In this document: positions 1-9,146 of the stretch, piece after piece | Position numbering within the stretch: position 1 is the stretch's first letter | How the letters are laid out: every line of letters begins with the position of its first letter | Assembly (NCBI GenBank): GCA_964344185.1 | Contig: CAYFMN010000002.1 | Location: forward strand, 124,001 to 188,000 | Source: JAJDAT01 sp964344185 | GTDB taxonomy: Bacteria > Nitrospinota > Nitrospinia > Nitrospinales > JAJDAT01 | Length of the DNA stretch: 64,000 nt | Direction: 5' to 3' | The notes under the pieces: generated by a model | The model's input: the letters and a program-made list of their open reading frames with translations, nothing else | What the model was told of the DNA's origin: nothing | The model's database searches: none | Program-made: the position numbers and the translations under genes

Positions 1-43
1 TTCAGTAAGGTAATCAGCTTCCACACCCATAGAGTAAAAACTT

Positions 44-1066
44 ATGACCTGGCAATGCAAATATTGTAAGAAATTCAATATATACAAATTTAAATCGCAA
101 AAACCATTAATTCAATCTAACTCTCAGTTAAAAACTTGCCAATTTTGCGGTGGGAAAACCGACATTTCCGAGAAAACGAACACGGGAAAAATTTTAAACG
201 TTTTATCGCTGGGAGATTTTGCAAATTTAAAATACGTTATTCCAGAAAAAACCATCCCTGATGAATTCTATCTATTGAGTAAAAATTATGGCGCAAAAAT
301 AATAGCCTGGATTGAGCAAGGAGATAACCTCGGAATAAAAAATACAAAACATCGTGACGGAGTGTGCCACGCCTTAGTGGTGGATTGGCTTCAATGCGAA
401 ATAAAAGGAAGAAAAAAGGATTTCCTCGCCCCCTTTTTGGTGATTGGTCAAAAAGTTCCTACTGGAGGAATTATCCCCGGCAAATATCTAAAGGGACAAC
501 AAAAATATCGTTTTGAAAAAGACCAATTAAACCTTCAAGCTCAAAAAATGAATGAAATCTCAAAAATTCTTTTGAAAAACGAAAAAGACTTGAAACAAAA
601 AGTTTTAGTTGTAAGACAATCAAATGACCTGAATCAAATTATCAGCCTTCATCAAGAAGCATCGGATTTTCAAGATGAAAAATCAGGTCTAAATTTAATT
701 ACAAATTCTCTAAAATCTAAAAACCCTGATTTTGGCGGTTTTGAAATTCAAATAATCGATCAAGTTAGCGGAACTGCCAAAGACAATAAAGATATCGCCA
801 AAAAATTAACAGATGCCCCAAAATATGCAATGGCAAAAGGACCTGTTATTTTTTTTAAAATTGACTTAAATGGCGACCATACAATTGGTTTAAAATATGA
901 AGAAGGAACCTATTATTTACTCGATCCAAATACAGGTTTATGGGCGGTTAAGCATTCCCCAGAATTATTTTTTGAAAAATTATTTAATAAAACTTACGGT
1001 TCCGATTATAAGGGCAAAAAAATAATTATAATGGCGATTGGTCCAGATATTTACAAAAGTATATAG
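44..1066 (+). CDS. Zinc-ribbon + papain-like (YopT/C58-like) cysteine protease candidate
   Basis: 340 aa, function not established. Two CxxC knuckles near the N-terminus (C5/C8 and C32/C35) look like a zinc ribbon. The C-terminal part carries a pattern reminiscent of YopT-type C58 peptidases: GVCHALVVDWL with Cys108, then DHTIGL with His279, then YYLLDPNTG with Asp294, in Cys-His-Asp order and with the family's flavour of 'His in a strand, Asp before Pro-Asn'. Lys/Gln-rich middle, no signal peptide, no membrane segment, so probably cytoplasmic or exported by a non-Sec route. The ATG is the first start after an in-frame TAA at 35-37; no clear Shine-Dalgarno. It stands alone, followed by about 340 bp without a convincing gene. 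The assignment rests on motif recognition only; another papain-fold enzyme (transglutaminase-like) is possible. Confidence 0.5.
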   Translation: MTWQCKYCKKFNIYKFKSQKPLIQSNSQLKTCQFCGGKTDISEKTNTGKILNVLSLGDFANLKYVIPEKTIPDEFYLLSKNYGAKIIAWIEQGDNLGIKNTKHRDGVCHALVVDWLQCEIKGRKKDFLAPFLVIGQKVPTGGIIPGKYLKGQQKYRFEKDQLNLQAQKMNEISKILLKNEKDLKQKVLVVRQSNDLNQIISLHQEASDFQDEKSGLNLITNSLKSKNPDFGGFEIQIIDQVSGTAKDNKDIAKKLTDAPKYAMAKGPVIFFKIDLNGDHTIGLKYEEGTYYLLDPNTGLWAVKHSPELFFEKLFNKTYGSDYKGKKIIIMAIGPDIYKSI

Positions 1067-1403
1067 AAACAAGTATTTCTATAGAACAATTCCAGCTTTT
1101 TAGTCGCTTTTAAATCCTAGGCATTTTACAAAAAACCTAAATAGATTTACTCCCTCAAGATCTCCAATCCTATACTCCATTTGAAAAATAAGAATTAAAC
1201 CAAGATTGTCCTGGCTAATCAAATTAACGCTCTGTCTAATTCTATTCGAGTCATCAAACCGCTTGAAAATAGAAAGCTCCTCTAAAAAAACAGTTTTTCT
1301 GATGCAAATTGACAATAAATTTGCCTCTTCAATGATTTTCCGCTTATAATTTTTATATACGCGCCGAAAAGTTTTATGGGGATATTTTTTTTCTTGGGGA
1401 CCT
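1067..1403. other. Intergenic region without a convincing gene
   Basis: About 340 bp between the protease-like gene and the His-rich gene. It contains a 71-codon minus-strand frame (1100-1315, TTG start, no Shine-Dalgarno) that I do not accept as a gene, and at its right end a good promoter for the His-rich gene. Nothing else recognisable. Confidence 0.5.
1321..1350 (+). promoter_or_regulatory. Sigma70-type promoter for the His-rich gene
   Basis: TTGCCT (1321-1326), 18-bp spacer, perfect TATAAT (1345-1350), about 50 bp upstream of the ATG at 1404. Read by eye. Confidence 0.5.
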
Positions 1404-1871
1404 ATGCCTGATTTTTTGAAAAAGAAACCAAAGGCTTCATTCTTTCTGGTTTTAGTTTTAAGTCTTCAGTTTTTCTTTCTACCCTTTTACCATCTGCATC
1501 CCGACGATTTGCATGGACATGAGGGAGAACTATCGCCTCATGAACATGAAGGTCATGTCCATTCCCATGAAGTGGAAAGCATAGCTCACTTTCTGGATTT
1601 TCATGGCGAAGAACAAGAAGCGGATGAAGATCATCATCACCCCCATAGCTCTTCCGAGCATGATTCTGATTTTTTTGAAGTCAATCTTAATAAGACGACC
1701 CTGTACCCTAAAAAAACTTTTCAGCTGAATAAAGATTCAGCCGTCATTAGGGTATTGAATATCTCTGAACCGTCTTTTATTAATTTTTTACCGCAAAAAG
1801 CAAGCCTTAAGTTTAATAACAACCTCCCCGGCCCTCCTAAGGGAAGGTCTCCGCCACTCATATTACTCTAA
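1404..1871 (+). CDS. Secreted/anchored histidine-rich protein, probable metal binder
   Basis: 155 aa. An N-terminal hydrophobic stretch (about residues 11-29) after a Lys-rich start looks like a signal peptide or anchor. The middle (about 30-90) is packed with His, Glu and Asp, including HGHEGE, HEHEGHVHSHE and DHHHPHSSSEHD, a typical low-affinity divalent-metal (Zn, Ni, Co, Cu) buffer. The C-terminus is low-complexity and Pro-rich. It lies just upstream of, and on the same strand as, the czcCBA-like genes, which supports a role in periplasmic metal handling, but it is separated from them by about 340 bp. I do not recognise a named family; the function is inferred from composition and context. 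Confidence 0.6.
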   Translation: MPDFLKKKPKASFFLVLVLSLQFFFLPFYHLHPDDLHGHEGELSPHEHEGHVHSHEVESIAHFLDFHGEEQEADEDHHHPHSSSEHDSDFFEVNLNKTTLYPKKTFQLNKDSAVIRVLNISEPSFINFLPQKASLKFNNNLPGPPKGRSPPLILL

Positions 1872-2024
1872 GTAATTAGGATCTTACAAAAGATCCCAAT
1901 ACAGTGAAGCTGTTTTCAAAAACTCTTGATGGCATTTAGAGTATGCGTTACTCCTGCGCTTTTATCGAGAACTCTTGTCTTTCTTGTTTTCTACTAAGAA
2001 ACAAGCAGCTCATATTCTTGAATC

Positions 2025-2069
2025 GAGGCGAGACCTTCACCGATATCAAAATATCGGTTTAGGATGACA
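2025..2069 (-). repeat. Degenerate palindromic intergenic repeat (TGTCATCCT type), copy A
   Basis: Lies in the 341-bp gap between the His-rich gene and czcC (1872-2212), which otherwise holds nothing recognisable. It contains a perfect inverted repeat CCGATAT-CAAA-ATATCGG (2040-2057). Read on the minus strand it starts TGTCATCCT and later has GAAGGTCTCGCCTC, the same order of parts as the element at 5355-5419 on the plus strand. Confidence 0.4.
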
Positions 2070-2212
2070 CGCACAATAAACCGTGAAATCCAGGTTTTTA
2101 GCCAATTAACAGAGAAGTCGCTAAGAAAAAGAACTCTCGTTAAAATAATGCGTTTTGCCGTTGAGAATTGATTAACACGCTATTAGAGCGTTCATTTTTG
2201 TTCGTAAAAACA

Positions 2213-3538
2213 ATGAAGCGGAATTCGTTCGCGCTCGCTGTTGGGTTTTTATTTTGTTTTAGCATAGCTCCCGCCGTCTATTCACAATCAGACGGAAAAA
2301 TAGAAATTAAAAAAGGCTATCAAAGCAATTTAACGCTCAAACAAGCGATCGTAAAAACATTAAATTTTAGTCCCGAGTTGTCGGCGTTGTCTCTGGAAAA
2401 ACGCGCCCGCGAAGCGCGCACGTTACAGTCCGGCCTTCTGCCGAACCCGACCGTTAATGTCTATACGGAAGACATTGCCGGATCGGGTCCTTTTGAAGGA
2501 TTCAAACAATCAGAAACCACTATCCAGTTAGGAACGCTCATTGAATTGGGCTCCAAAAGAAGCGCTCGCGTCAAAGCAAATCGTCTATCGGAAAAAATGG
2601 CTGATTGGGATTACGAAACTAAACGGCTGGAGCTTTTAACAAAAGTGTCTAAAAGCTTTTTGGATGTTTTGAAAGCTCAACACAAAGTATCTCTAACTCA
2701 AAAACTCATGACGGTGGCCAAGCAAGCCCACGATATCGTTTCCGAAAAAGTTAAAGCGGGTAAAGCGGCGTCTATAGAAAAAGTTAAAGCGAAAATCGCG
2801 CTGTCCTCAATAAAAATTGAGCTAAACGGCTCCAGGCTGGAACTGGATAACGCCCGATTACGCATGGCCTCTTTCTGGGGCAGCGCTCAACCTCAATTTT
2901 CGAAAGCTGTTGGAGACTTTTTTAAAGTTTCTCCAATTCCATCCTCTGAAAGTTTTTTAGAAAAATTATCTAAAAATCCAAACCTCGCCCGCTGGTCCAC
3001 CGAATTAAAACGGCGTCAGGCCGCGCTGGATAGCGAAAAAGCCAACGGCGTTCCTAACATTCAAGTCAACGGCGGCTACAGACATTTAGAAACGACTAAC
3101 GACGATACCCTAAGATTCGGAGTTACCATACCCATTCAAATATTTAACCGCAATCAAGGGGCTATTGCCGAAGCGAAAAACAGGCTGGAGAAAACCCGTG
3201 AAGAAAAAAGAGCCATGCAACTCAATACAACACAGGAGTTTTTTAAAGCTTATAACACGCTCGTATTCTCTCATTCTCAGGTCGTTTCAATAAAAAATGA
3301 AATTCTGCCGGAAGCTCAAAAAGCGTTTGAAGCAACGCAAGAAGGTTATCGATTTGGGAAGTTTGGCCTACGGGAGGTTTTAGAAAGCCAAAGAACATGG
3401 TTTGAGGCGCAAAGACAATATGTTGAAGCTTTGGCCAGATATCACAAAGCTAACATCGACGTAGAGGCTTTAACTGGAAGCATTTTGATTTACAAACCTC
3501 CAATCAATTCAAAATCAGAGAGAAAGGCTCGACAATGA
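2213..3538 (+). CDS. czcC: TolC/CzcC-type outer-membrane efflux protein
   Basis: About 441 aa from the chosen start. It forms the outer-membrane/periplasmic duct of a tripartite metal efflux pump. The frame is open from a TTG at 2168, but the ATG at 2213 gives a clean signal peptide (MKRNSFALAVGFLFCFS..., cleavage after VYSQ) and is preferred. The body shows the two-fold repeated long amphipathic helices of the OEP family, for example the stretches before SEKVKAGKAASIEKVKAK and EATQEGYRFGKFGLREVLE; the EGYRxGKxGLxEVL pattern is typical of CzcC. Its stop overlaps the czcB start by 4 bp (ATGA), so the two are translationally coupled. Metal specificity cannot be read from this subunit. Confidence 0.88.
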   Translation: MKRNSFALAVGFLFCFSIAPAVYSQSDGKIEIKKGYQSNLTLKQAIVKTLNFSPELSALSLEKRAREARTLQSGLLPNPTVNVYTEDIAGSGPFEGFKQSETTIQLGTLIELGSKRSARVKANRLSEKMADWDYETKRLELLTKVSKSFLDVLKAQHKVSLTQKLMTVAKQAHDIVSEKVKAGKAASIEKVKAKIALSSIKIELNGSRLELDNARLRMASFWGSAQPQFSKAVGDFFKVSPIPSSESFLEKLSKNPNLARWSTELKRRQAALDSEKANGVPNIQVNGGYRHLETTNDDTLRFGVTIPIQIFNRNQGAIAEAKNRLEKTREEKRAMQLNTTQEFFKAYNTLVFSHSQVVSIKNEILPEAQKAFEATQEGYRFGKFGLREVLESQRTWFEAQRQYVEALARYHKANIDVEALTGSILIYKPPINSKSERKARQ

Positions 3539-5298
3539 AAAATAAATTCCCTTTCTCGGTAATTATTATTCTAGGCATTGGAATCGCCTTGGGACTCGCT
3601 ATTTTAAAATCAGATTCTATGCACACTAACGACTTTCACGGCGAATCGAAACAATTAGTCAAAAGCGCGGAAAATATCTTACGAGGCCCGCACGGAGGAC
3701 GATTATTCACAAAAGACGGTTTACAAATCGAACTGACTATTTTTGAAAAAGGCGTTCCTCCTCAATTTAGGGCTTACGTTACCAATTCATCTTTCAAGCC
3801 TGTCAACTTTTCCGAAATTAAAGTTTCCATAGAGCTTAAACGTTTGGACAGGGTCGATACGATTCAATTCGCTCCTAGCGGAAATTACCTATTAGGCGAC
3901 AAAACCGTCGCAGAGCCTCATTCCTTTGAAGTTTTGGTAAAAGCCCAATGGAAAGGACAAAACTTCGATTGGAGTTACTCGCAATTTGAAGCCAGAGTCG
4001 AACTCCCCGACGAGGCGATTAAAAACGCAGGCATAAAAACCGAGACAGTCGGCCCCCAAAAAATAAAAAGAAAAATCGAACTACCCGGCGAAATAGGACT
4101 CAACGAAACAAAAGTGGTTCATATCGTTCCCAGACTAGACGGTGTCGTAAAAAAAGTATTTAAACATCTCGGCGACAAAGTTGAGAAAGGAGAAGCTATC
4201 GCAATTTTAGAAAGCCGGGAATTAGCCGACGCTAAAATCTCCTATTTGGATTCACTTAAGAAAGCCCAACTGGCAAAAATTGATTTAGACAGAGAAACGC
4301 TTGTTTATGAAAACACAGCCGACATGTTGGAATTATTGGAAAGAAAATTAGACGTTGAAGAAATTTCCAAACAAATTGAAAACTCGTTAATCGGCAAAAA
4401 TCGAGAAGAACTTATTTCTGCCTACGCAAAGCTAAGTTTAGCCAAATCGGTTTTTGACAGGGAAAAAGGGCTCTTTAAAAAAGGCATTGCTTCTGAATCC
4501 GATTATTTACTCGCGCTGGAAAAACATAAAAGCGCGGAAGCAAAATTTATGTCTTTGAAAGAAAAAATCTCGTTCGACGGCAAATGGTCATTACGCCAGA
4601 AAAAAAGAAAATATGAAATGGAAAACCTCAACCTGCAAAATTCCACGCAAAAACTTTTGGCTCTTGGGCTAACTCAGACCGAAATAAAATCGCTAACAAA
4701 AAATGAAAAACGCGTCTTCACGCAATATGAATTACGAGCGACTATCGACGGCACGGTCATCAAAAAGCATTTAACCACCGGCGAAGCGGTAAAAGCCGAC
4801 GACGATATCTTTCTGCTTGCCGATCTTTCCGACGTTTGGGCGACTATCCTGATACCCGTGGATCAAATAAATGAAGTCAATCTGGATTCCAGCGTTGTTG
4901 TCAAAAATAAAAATTTGAACCTTGAGACTGAAGGAAAGCTGACTTATTTAAGTTCTATCATTGATGAAACCACCAGGACTATTACGGGAAGAGCCGTCAT
5001 TCCAAATTCCGAAAAAAAGTGGCGACCTGGAACATTTGTAGACGTCGAACTGGTAGTCAACGAAAAATCAGTTCCATTATCGGTTCGCAGCCAGGCTCTT
5101 CAACCCATTCGAGAGTGGTCGGTCGCGTTTGTAAAATACGGCAACATTTTTGAGGCGCGTCCATTAGAAATTGGTAAAAACGACGGGGAGTTCGCCGAGG
5201 TTTTATCGGGCTTAAAAGAAGGCGAAGTTTACGTCTCTGAAAACAGTTATGCCGTCAAAGCGGAAATAGAAAAATCATCCGCCGTTCACGCGCATTAG
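3535..5298 (+). CDS. czcB: CzcB/CusB-type periplasmic adaptor (membrane fusion protein)
   Basis: 587 aa, longer than a minimal HlyD-type adaptor because of an extra N-terminal periplasmic domain (about residues 50-165, beginning RGPHGGRLF) seen in some CzcB proteins. One N-terminal membrane anchor (about 7-24). The barrel-sandwich half-motif VPRLDGVVKKVFKHLGDKVEKGE (about 201-223, given here only as its key GVV...GDKV core) is followed by a long alpha-hairpin and the returning half ATIDGTVIKKHLTTGEAV. It links the outer-membrane CzcC to the inner-membrane CzcA pump. It overlaps czcC by 4 bp; a 195-bp gap holding a palindromic repeat separates it from czcA. Confidence 0.87.
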   Translation: MKNKFPFSVIIILGIGIALGLAILKSDSMHTNDFHGESKQLVKSAENILRGPHGGRLFTKDGLQIELTIFEKGVPPQFRAYVTNSSFKPVNFSEIKVSIELKRLDRVDTIQFAPSGNYLLGDKTVAEPHSFEVLVKAQWKGQNFDWSYSQFEARVELPDEAIKNAGIKTETVGPQKIKRKIELPGEIGLNETKVVHIVPRLDGVVKKVFKHLGDKVEKGEAIAILESRELADAKISYLDSLKKAQLAKIDLDRETLVYENTADMLELLERKLDVEEISKQIENSLIGKNREELISAYAKLSLAKSVFDREKGLFKKGIASESDYLLALEKHKSAEAKFMSLKEKISFDGKWSLRQKKRKYEMENLNLQNSTQKLLALGLTQTEIKSLTKNEKRVFTQYELRATIDGTVIKKHLTTGEAVKADDDIFLLADLSDVWATILIPVDQINEVNLDSSVVVKNKNLNLETEGKLTYLSSIIDETTRTITGRAVIPNSEKKWRPGTFVDVELVVNEKSVPLSVRSQALQPIREWSVAFVKYGNIFEARPLEIGKNDGEFAEVLSGLKEGEVYVSENSYAVKAEIEKSSAVHAH

Positions 5299-5354
5299 AA
5301 GTTTTATTAAAAGCTAAAGGAACTGAGAATAACTTTTTAGTTAACAGAACAAAA

Positions 5355-5419
5355 TGTCATCTTGATCTCTATTATTGTCAGGCTGAGGCTCTCGAAGCCT
5401 CATGCTTCAATGAAGCATG
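5355..5419 (+). repeat. Palindromic intergenic repeat (TGTCA...CTGAG...TCGAAG type), copy B
   Basis: Two perfect hairpins lie back to back in the czcB-czcA gap: GAGGCT-CTCGA-AGCCTC (5385-5401) and CATGCTTCAATGAAGCATG (5401-5419). The segment TGTCAGGCTGAGGCTCTCG (from 5377) resembles the widespread bacterial intergenic sequence that I remember as GTCATCCTGAGC...TCGAAGGAT. It may shape processing or relative expression of czcB and czcA. Confidence 0.5.
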
Positions 5420-5493
5420 TACCTTAAATTTGTAAGGCTTATTTCATAATTTCCTTATCAATTAACAGGCAATTCATGGTTAACAACTAAATT

Positions 5494-8400
5494 ATGTTAG
5501 AAAAAATTGTAAATTTTTCTATTAAACAAAAAATCCTTGTCATCATTGCGACGATAGGAATGGCTTTGATTGGCGTCTACAATTTTTATGCGCTCCCAAT
5601 AGACGCCGTTCCCGACATCACAAATATTCAGGTTCAAATCAATGCGGAAGCGGAAGGATTCACGCCTTTAGAAGTCGAGCAGCGTATTACATTTCCATTG
5701 GAAAGAGCGATCTCTGGCCTGCCAAACCTTAGTTATATTCGATCGCTATCAAAATACGGGTTATCTCAAATCACAGCAATTTTCGAAGACGGAACGGACA
5801 TCTATTTTGCGCGACAACTGGTAGGCAGTAGAATTCAAGAGGCTAAAGAACGGCTTCCATACGGCGTTGATCCAATTATGGGACCTATCGCTACAGGTCT
5901 TAGCGAAATTTTTATGTGGTCTGTGAGAACGGCGGACGAATCAGCAAAAGAAAAATATTCTCTTATGGATCTGAGAACTTTCCAGGATTGGATTATAAAA
6001 CCGCAATTGTTAACCGTCCCAGGAGTGACGGAGGTAAACAGCGCGGGAGGACATGTTAAGCAATATCAAATTGCGCCCAAAATCGAAAGGTTATTTGAAT
6101 ATGGAATATCGCTTCGGCAAATTATGACCGCCCTATCGCAAAATAATTCCAACGCCGGAGCGGGATACATTGAGCATAATGGATCGCAATATCTCATACG
6201 AGCCCCTGGCCAAGTATTTGACTTAAGCGACATCGAAAATATCGTGGTGGGAACGCGAAACGGTATCCCGATTTATATAAAAGACGTGGCGCACGTGCAT
6301 TTTGGCAAAGAATTAAGAACGGGCGCGGCAACGCAGAACGGGGAAGAAATTGTATTGGGAACCGTCTTCATGTTGAAGGGAGAGAATAGTCGAGCCGTTT
6401 CCTTAAGAGTATCCAAAAAGATAAAAGAAATTAACAAAGCCCTTCCCGAAGGCGTTGAAGCAAAACCTGTTTATGATCGCACAAACCTGGTAAACGCAAC
6501 GCTTAAAACCGTTCGCAATAATCTTTTAGAAGGGGCCATATTAGTTATCGTGGTCCTTTTTCTTCTACTGGGAAACTTCAGAGCCGCATTAATAGCTTCA
6601 TTGGTCATTCCCCTGTCCATGTTATTTGCCGTCACCGGGATGGTAAAAAACCAGGTGAGCGGCAACCTTCTGAGTTTAGGAGCGTTGGATTTTGGAATCA
6701 TCGTGGACGGAACGGTAATCATTGTCGAAAATTGCAGTCGCCGGTTAGCCGAGGAACAAAAAAGATTGGGACGATTACTTTCAGACGATGAGCGTTTTAT
6801 ATTAATCAGGGAAGCTTCTAAAGAAGTATTTCGTCCCAGTATATTTGGCATATTCATTATCATGATTGTCTATTTGCCTATACTCACGTTATCTGGGATT
6901 GAAGGCAAAATGTTCCACCCTATGGCGTTTACGGTTTTGGCGGCTTTAACCGGAGCCATGATTTTATCCATAACATTTATTCCCGCTATGGTCGCCCAGT
7001 TTCTTTCAAGCCAAACGGTGGAAAAAGAAGACCTGTTTATTATAAAAATCACAAACACGTATTCAACTTTTCTAAACCGCGCTCTCAATAATCGCCCTCC
7101 AGTTATCGCATTTATGGTTGTCATAATAGGCCTTAGCTTCATCATATCAACTCGCATGGGCGGCGAATTTTTGCCGACATTGGACGAACGAGACATTGCG
7201 GTGCACGCGTTACGCGTCACGGGAACCAGCCTTTCGCAAGCAATTGCGATGCAGGACGTTTTGGAAAAAAAGATTAAAGAATTGCCGGAAGTAGAAACCG
7301 TTTTCGCGAAATTAGGAACTCCCGATATTGCTACGGACCCAATGCCGCCAAACGTCGCCGATGTTTTTATTATCGTAAACCCGCGTTCTCAATGGGCTAA
7401 TCCTAAACTACCTAAACTTGAGTTTATTAAAAGACTGGAAAAAAAGTTAAAAGAAGTTCCGGGCAATAAATACGAAATCACGCAACCTATCGAGATGCGG
7501 TTTAATGAGCTTATAGCGGGGGTTAGGAGCGATATAGCCGTTAAAGTTTTTGGAGAAGACATGGAAATCCTTCTATCAAAAGCAAAAGAAATCGAACCTG
7601 TTTTATCGAATATCCAAGGAGCTTCGGACGTCAGAGTGGAGCAAGTCGACGGATTACCCGTCTTTTCAATCAAACTTGACCGAAAAAAAATGGCTCGCCT
7701 GGGACTTAATGTAGCCGACGTTCAAGACGTAATACAGATTGCGTTAGGAGGAAAAAAAGCCGGGCAGGTTTTCCTCGGCGATAAAAGATTCGATATGGTG
7801 GTGCGGCTTCCGGAAAACTCCAGAAAAGACCCCGAACTTTTAAAAAGAATCCCTATTCCGCTTTCGCTAAAGCATACAAATTTTGATCACATATCAATGG
7901 AAAATGGCAATACAACAAAAGCCGGTTATATAACCTTAGGAGCTGTTGCAGAATTCATTTCAACTAAAGGCCCGAATCAAATTAACCGGGAAAACGGAAA
8001 ACGTCGCGTGGTTATTACGGCAAATGTTAGAAACCGCGACCTTAGCTCTTTTGTCAACGAAGCTCAAAAAATCATCGAAGAAAAAATATCCCTGCCCGTA
8101 GGTTACTGGATTGAATGGGGCGGTCAATTTGAAAATTTAATTTCAGCCTCCAAAAGGTTATGGGTAGTCGCCCCAATATCCTCGCTGGTTATCTTTATAT
8201 TGCTTTACGCCGCTTTTGGCTCCGTTAGAAATGCAATTCTGGTTTTCTCCGGAATTCCCCTGGCTCTCACAGGCGGAGTCGCGTTTCTATGGCTGCGAGG
8301 AATCCCGTTCTCAATTTCCGCCGCCGTGGGCTTTATCGCATTATCTGGAGTGGCCGTTCTGAATGGTTTGGTGCTGGTATCTTTTTTCACCACTTTAAGA

Positions 8401-8652
8401 GAACAGGGGATTACCCTTGACGAAGCCATTCGACAAGGGGCCGCAACTCGTTTACGTCCCATTTTAATGACAGCCCTGGTCGCTTCGCTCGGCTTTTTTC
8501 CAATGGCATTTGCCACCGGAATGGGAGCCGAGGTGCAACGTCCATTAGCTACCGTAGTCATCGGAGGTATTATTTCTTCCACGACATTATCGCTTTTTGC
8601 CTTGCCAGTCCTCTATAGGATCGTTCATTTTCAAAAACCAGAAAAATCCTAA
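5494..8652 (+). CDS. czcA: CzcA-family heavy-metal RND efflux pump
   Basis: 1052 aa, normal length for an HME-RND proton/metal antiporter in the inner membrane. First TM at about 12-32, followed by the conserved YNFYALPIDAVPDITNIQVQ stretch. The charged TM4 motif is LGALDFGIIVDGTVIIVENC (about residues 397-416), the DFGIIVDG signature of the CzcA (HME1; Co/Zn/Cd) subgroup. C-terminal TM repeats include GVAVLNGLVLVSFF and TALVASLGFFPMAFATGMGAEVQRPLA, both family-typical. It belongs functionally with czcC and czcB upstream, although 195 bp intervene. No clear Shine-Dalgarno at the ATG. Confidence 0.93.
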   Translation: MLEKIVNFSIKQKILVIIATIGMALIGVYNFYALPIDAVPDITNIQVQINAEAEGFTPLEVEQRITFPLERAISGLPNLSYIRSLSKYGLSQITAIFEDGTDIYFARQLVGSRIQEAKERLPYGVDPIMGPIATGLSEIFMWSVRTADESAKEKYSLMDLRTFQDWIIKPQLLTVPGVTEVNSAGGHVKQYQIAPKIERLFEYGISLRQIMTALSQNNSNAGAGYIEHNGSQYLIRAPGQVFDLSDIENIVVGTRNGIPIYIKDVAHVHFGKELRTGAATQNGEEIVLGTVFMLKGENSRAVSLRVSKKIKEINKALPEGVEAKPVYDRTNLVNATLKTVRNNLLEGAILVIVVLFLLLGNFRAALIASLVIPLSMLFAVTGMVKNQVSGNLLSLGALDFGIIVDGTVIIVENCSRRLAEEQKRLGRLLSDDERFILIREASKEVFRPSIFGIFIIMIVYLPILTLSGIEGKMFHPMAFTVLAALTGAMILSITFIPAMVAQFLSSQTVEKEDLFIIKITNTYSTFLNRALNNRPPVIAFMVVIIGLSFIISTRMGGEFLPTLDERDIAVHALRVTGTSLSQAIAMQDVLEKKIKELPEVETVFAKLGTPDIATDPMPPNVADVFIIVNPRSQWANPKLPKLEFIKRLEKKLKEVPGNKYEITQPIEMRFNELIAGVRSDIAVKVFGEDMEILLSKAKEIEPVLSNIQGASDVRVEQVDGLPVFSIKLDRKKMARLGLNVADVQDVIQIALGGKKAGQVFLGDKRFDMVVRLPENSRKDPELLKRIPIPLSLKHTNFDHISMENGNTTKAGYITLGAVAEFISTKGPNQINRENGKRRVVITANVRNRDLSSFVNEAQKIIEEKISLPVGYWIEWGGQFENLISASKRLWVVAPISSLVIFILLYAAFGSVRNAILVFSGIPLALTGGVAFLWLRGIPFSISAAVGFIALSGVAVLNGLVLVSFFTTLREQGITLDEAIRQGAATRLRPILMTALVASLGFFPMAFATGMGAEVQRPLATVVIGGIISSTTLSLFALPVLYRIVHFQKPEKS

Positions 8653-8721
8653 ACCAAGCTTTAAATTTAGCGTTTGACCGACGGCATAAAACCCTCTATT
8701 ATGTTTGTTCGGAGGTGAACC

Positions 8722-8952
8722 ATGCTTAGTATGAAAGAAATTTTAGATTTTGAAAAAGACGCCTTAAAAGTCGTAAAGAGCCGCTACTTATTGTGCATTT
8801 TGGTCTCTCAACGGATCCACCAGATTGAAAAAGGCGCGCAACCTTGTATTGATGTCGATCCCGCTGATTTTAGTTCTCCTAAATCTTACTACTCTCTTGC
8901 ATTAAAAGAAATCAATGAGGGAAATATGGATTTAGAACAAATCGACGAATAA
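8722..8952 (+). CDS. rpoZ: RNA polymerase omega subunit
   Basis: 76 aa. The family pattern is visible: a conserved helix with KSRYLLCILVSQRIHQIEKGAQP (key residues: SRY...VSQR...Q...GA), then YYSLALKEINEGNMDL, the equivalent of the 'ALREIAEG' block of RpoZ. It supports assembly and stability of the beta-prime subunit. Strong Shine-Dalgarno GGAGGTG about 5 nt before the ATG. It is a single-gene unit: czcA upstream is 69 bp away and a hairpin follows. Unlike in many bacteria it is not beside gmk or spoT. Confidence 0.82.
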   Translation: MLSMKEILDFEKDALKVVKSRYLLCILVSQRIHQIEKGAQPCIDVDPADFSSPKSYYSLALKEINEGNMDLEQIDE

Positions 8953-8959
8953 CCGATAC

Positions 8960-8995
8960 TTGCCGGTTCCTCTCAAAATTGAGCGCAACCGGCAA
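8960..8995 (+). terminator. Stem-loop after rpoZ
   Basis: Perfect 9-bp outer stem TTGCCGGTT/AACCGGCAA with an inner CTCAA/TTGAG stem. There is no long T-run after it, so termination is likely but not certain. Confidence 0.5.
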
Positions 8996-9146
8996 ACTAT
9001 TGACACGCCTGCCAGTTTCTCTTTTCTTTAGACTCCCTTCTCATAAAAAACCAAATCACAAAACTCATAATGGTTTAGACTGTTTTCCAATCGTTCTAAC
9101 CCTATTTTTCACCGGCTTACTTAAGTGAGTTTTGGTCTAATAAACT

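Noticed and set aside
1100..1315. 71-codon minus-strand frame between the protease-like and His-rich genes
   Set aside because: TTG start without a Shine-Dalgarno, no recognised family, and no same-strand neighbour. It looks somewhat protein-like (could be a decayed gene), but the support is too weak.
2168..2212. Upstream TTG start for czcC
   Set aside because: The ATG at 2213 starts a textbook signal peptide; the extra 15 residues would spoil it.
6471..7220. Minus-strand frames opposite czcA
   Set aside because: Antisense shadows of a well-supported RND gene.
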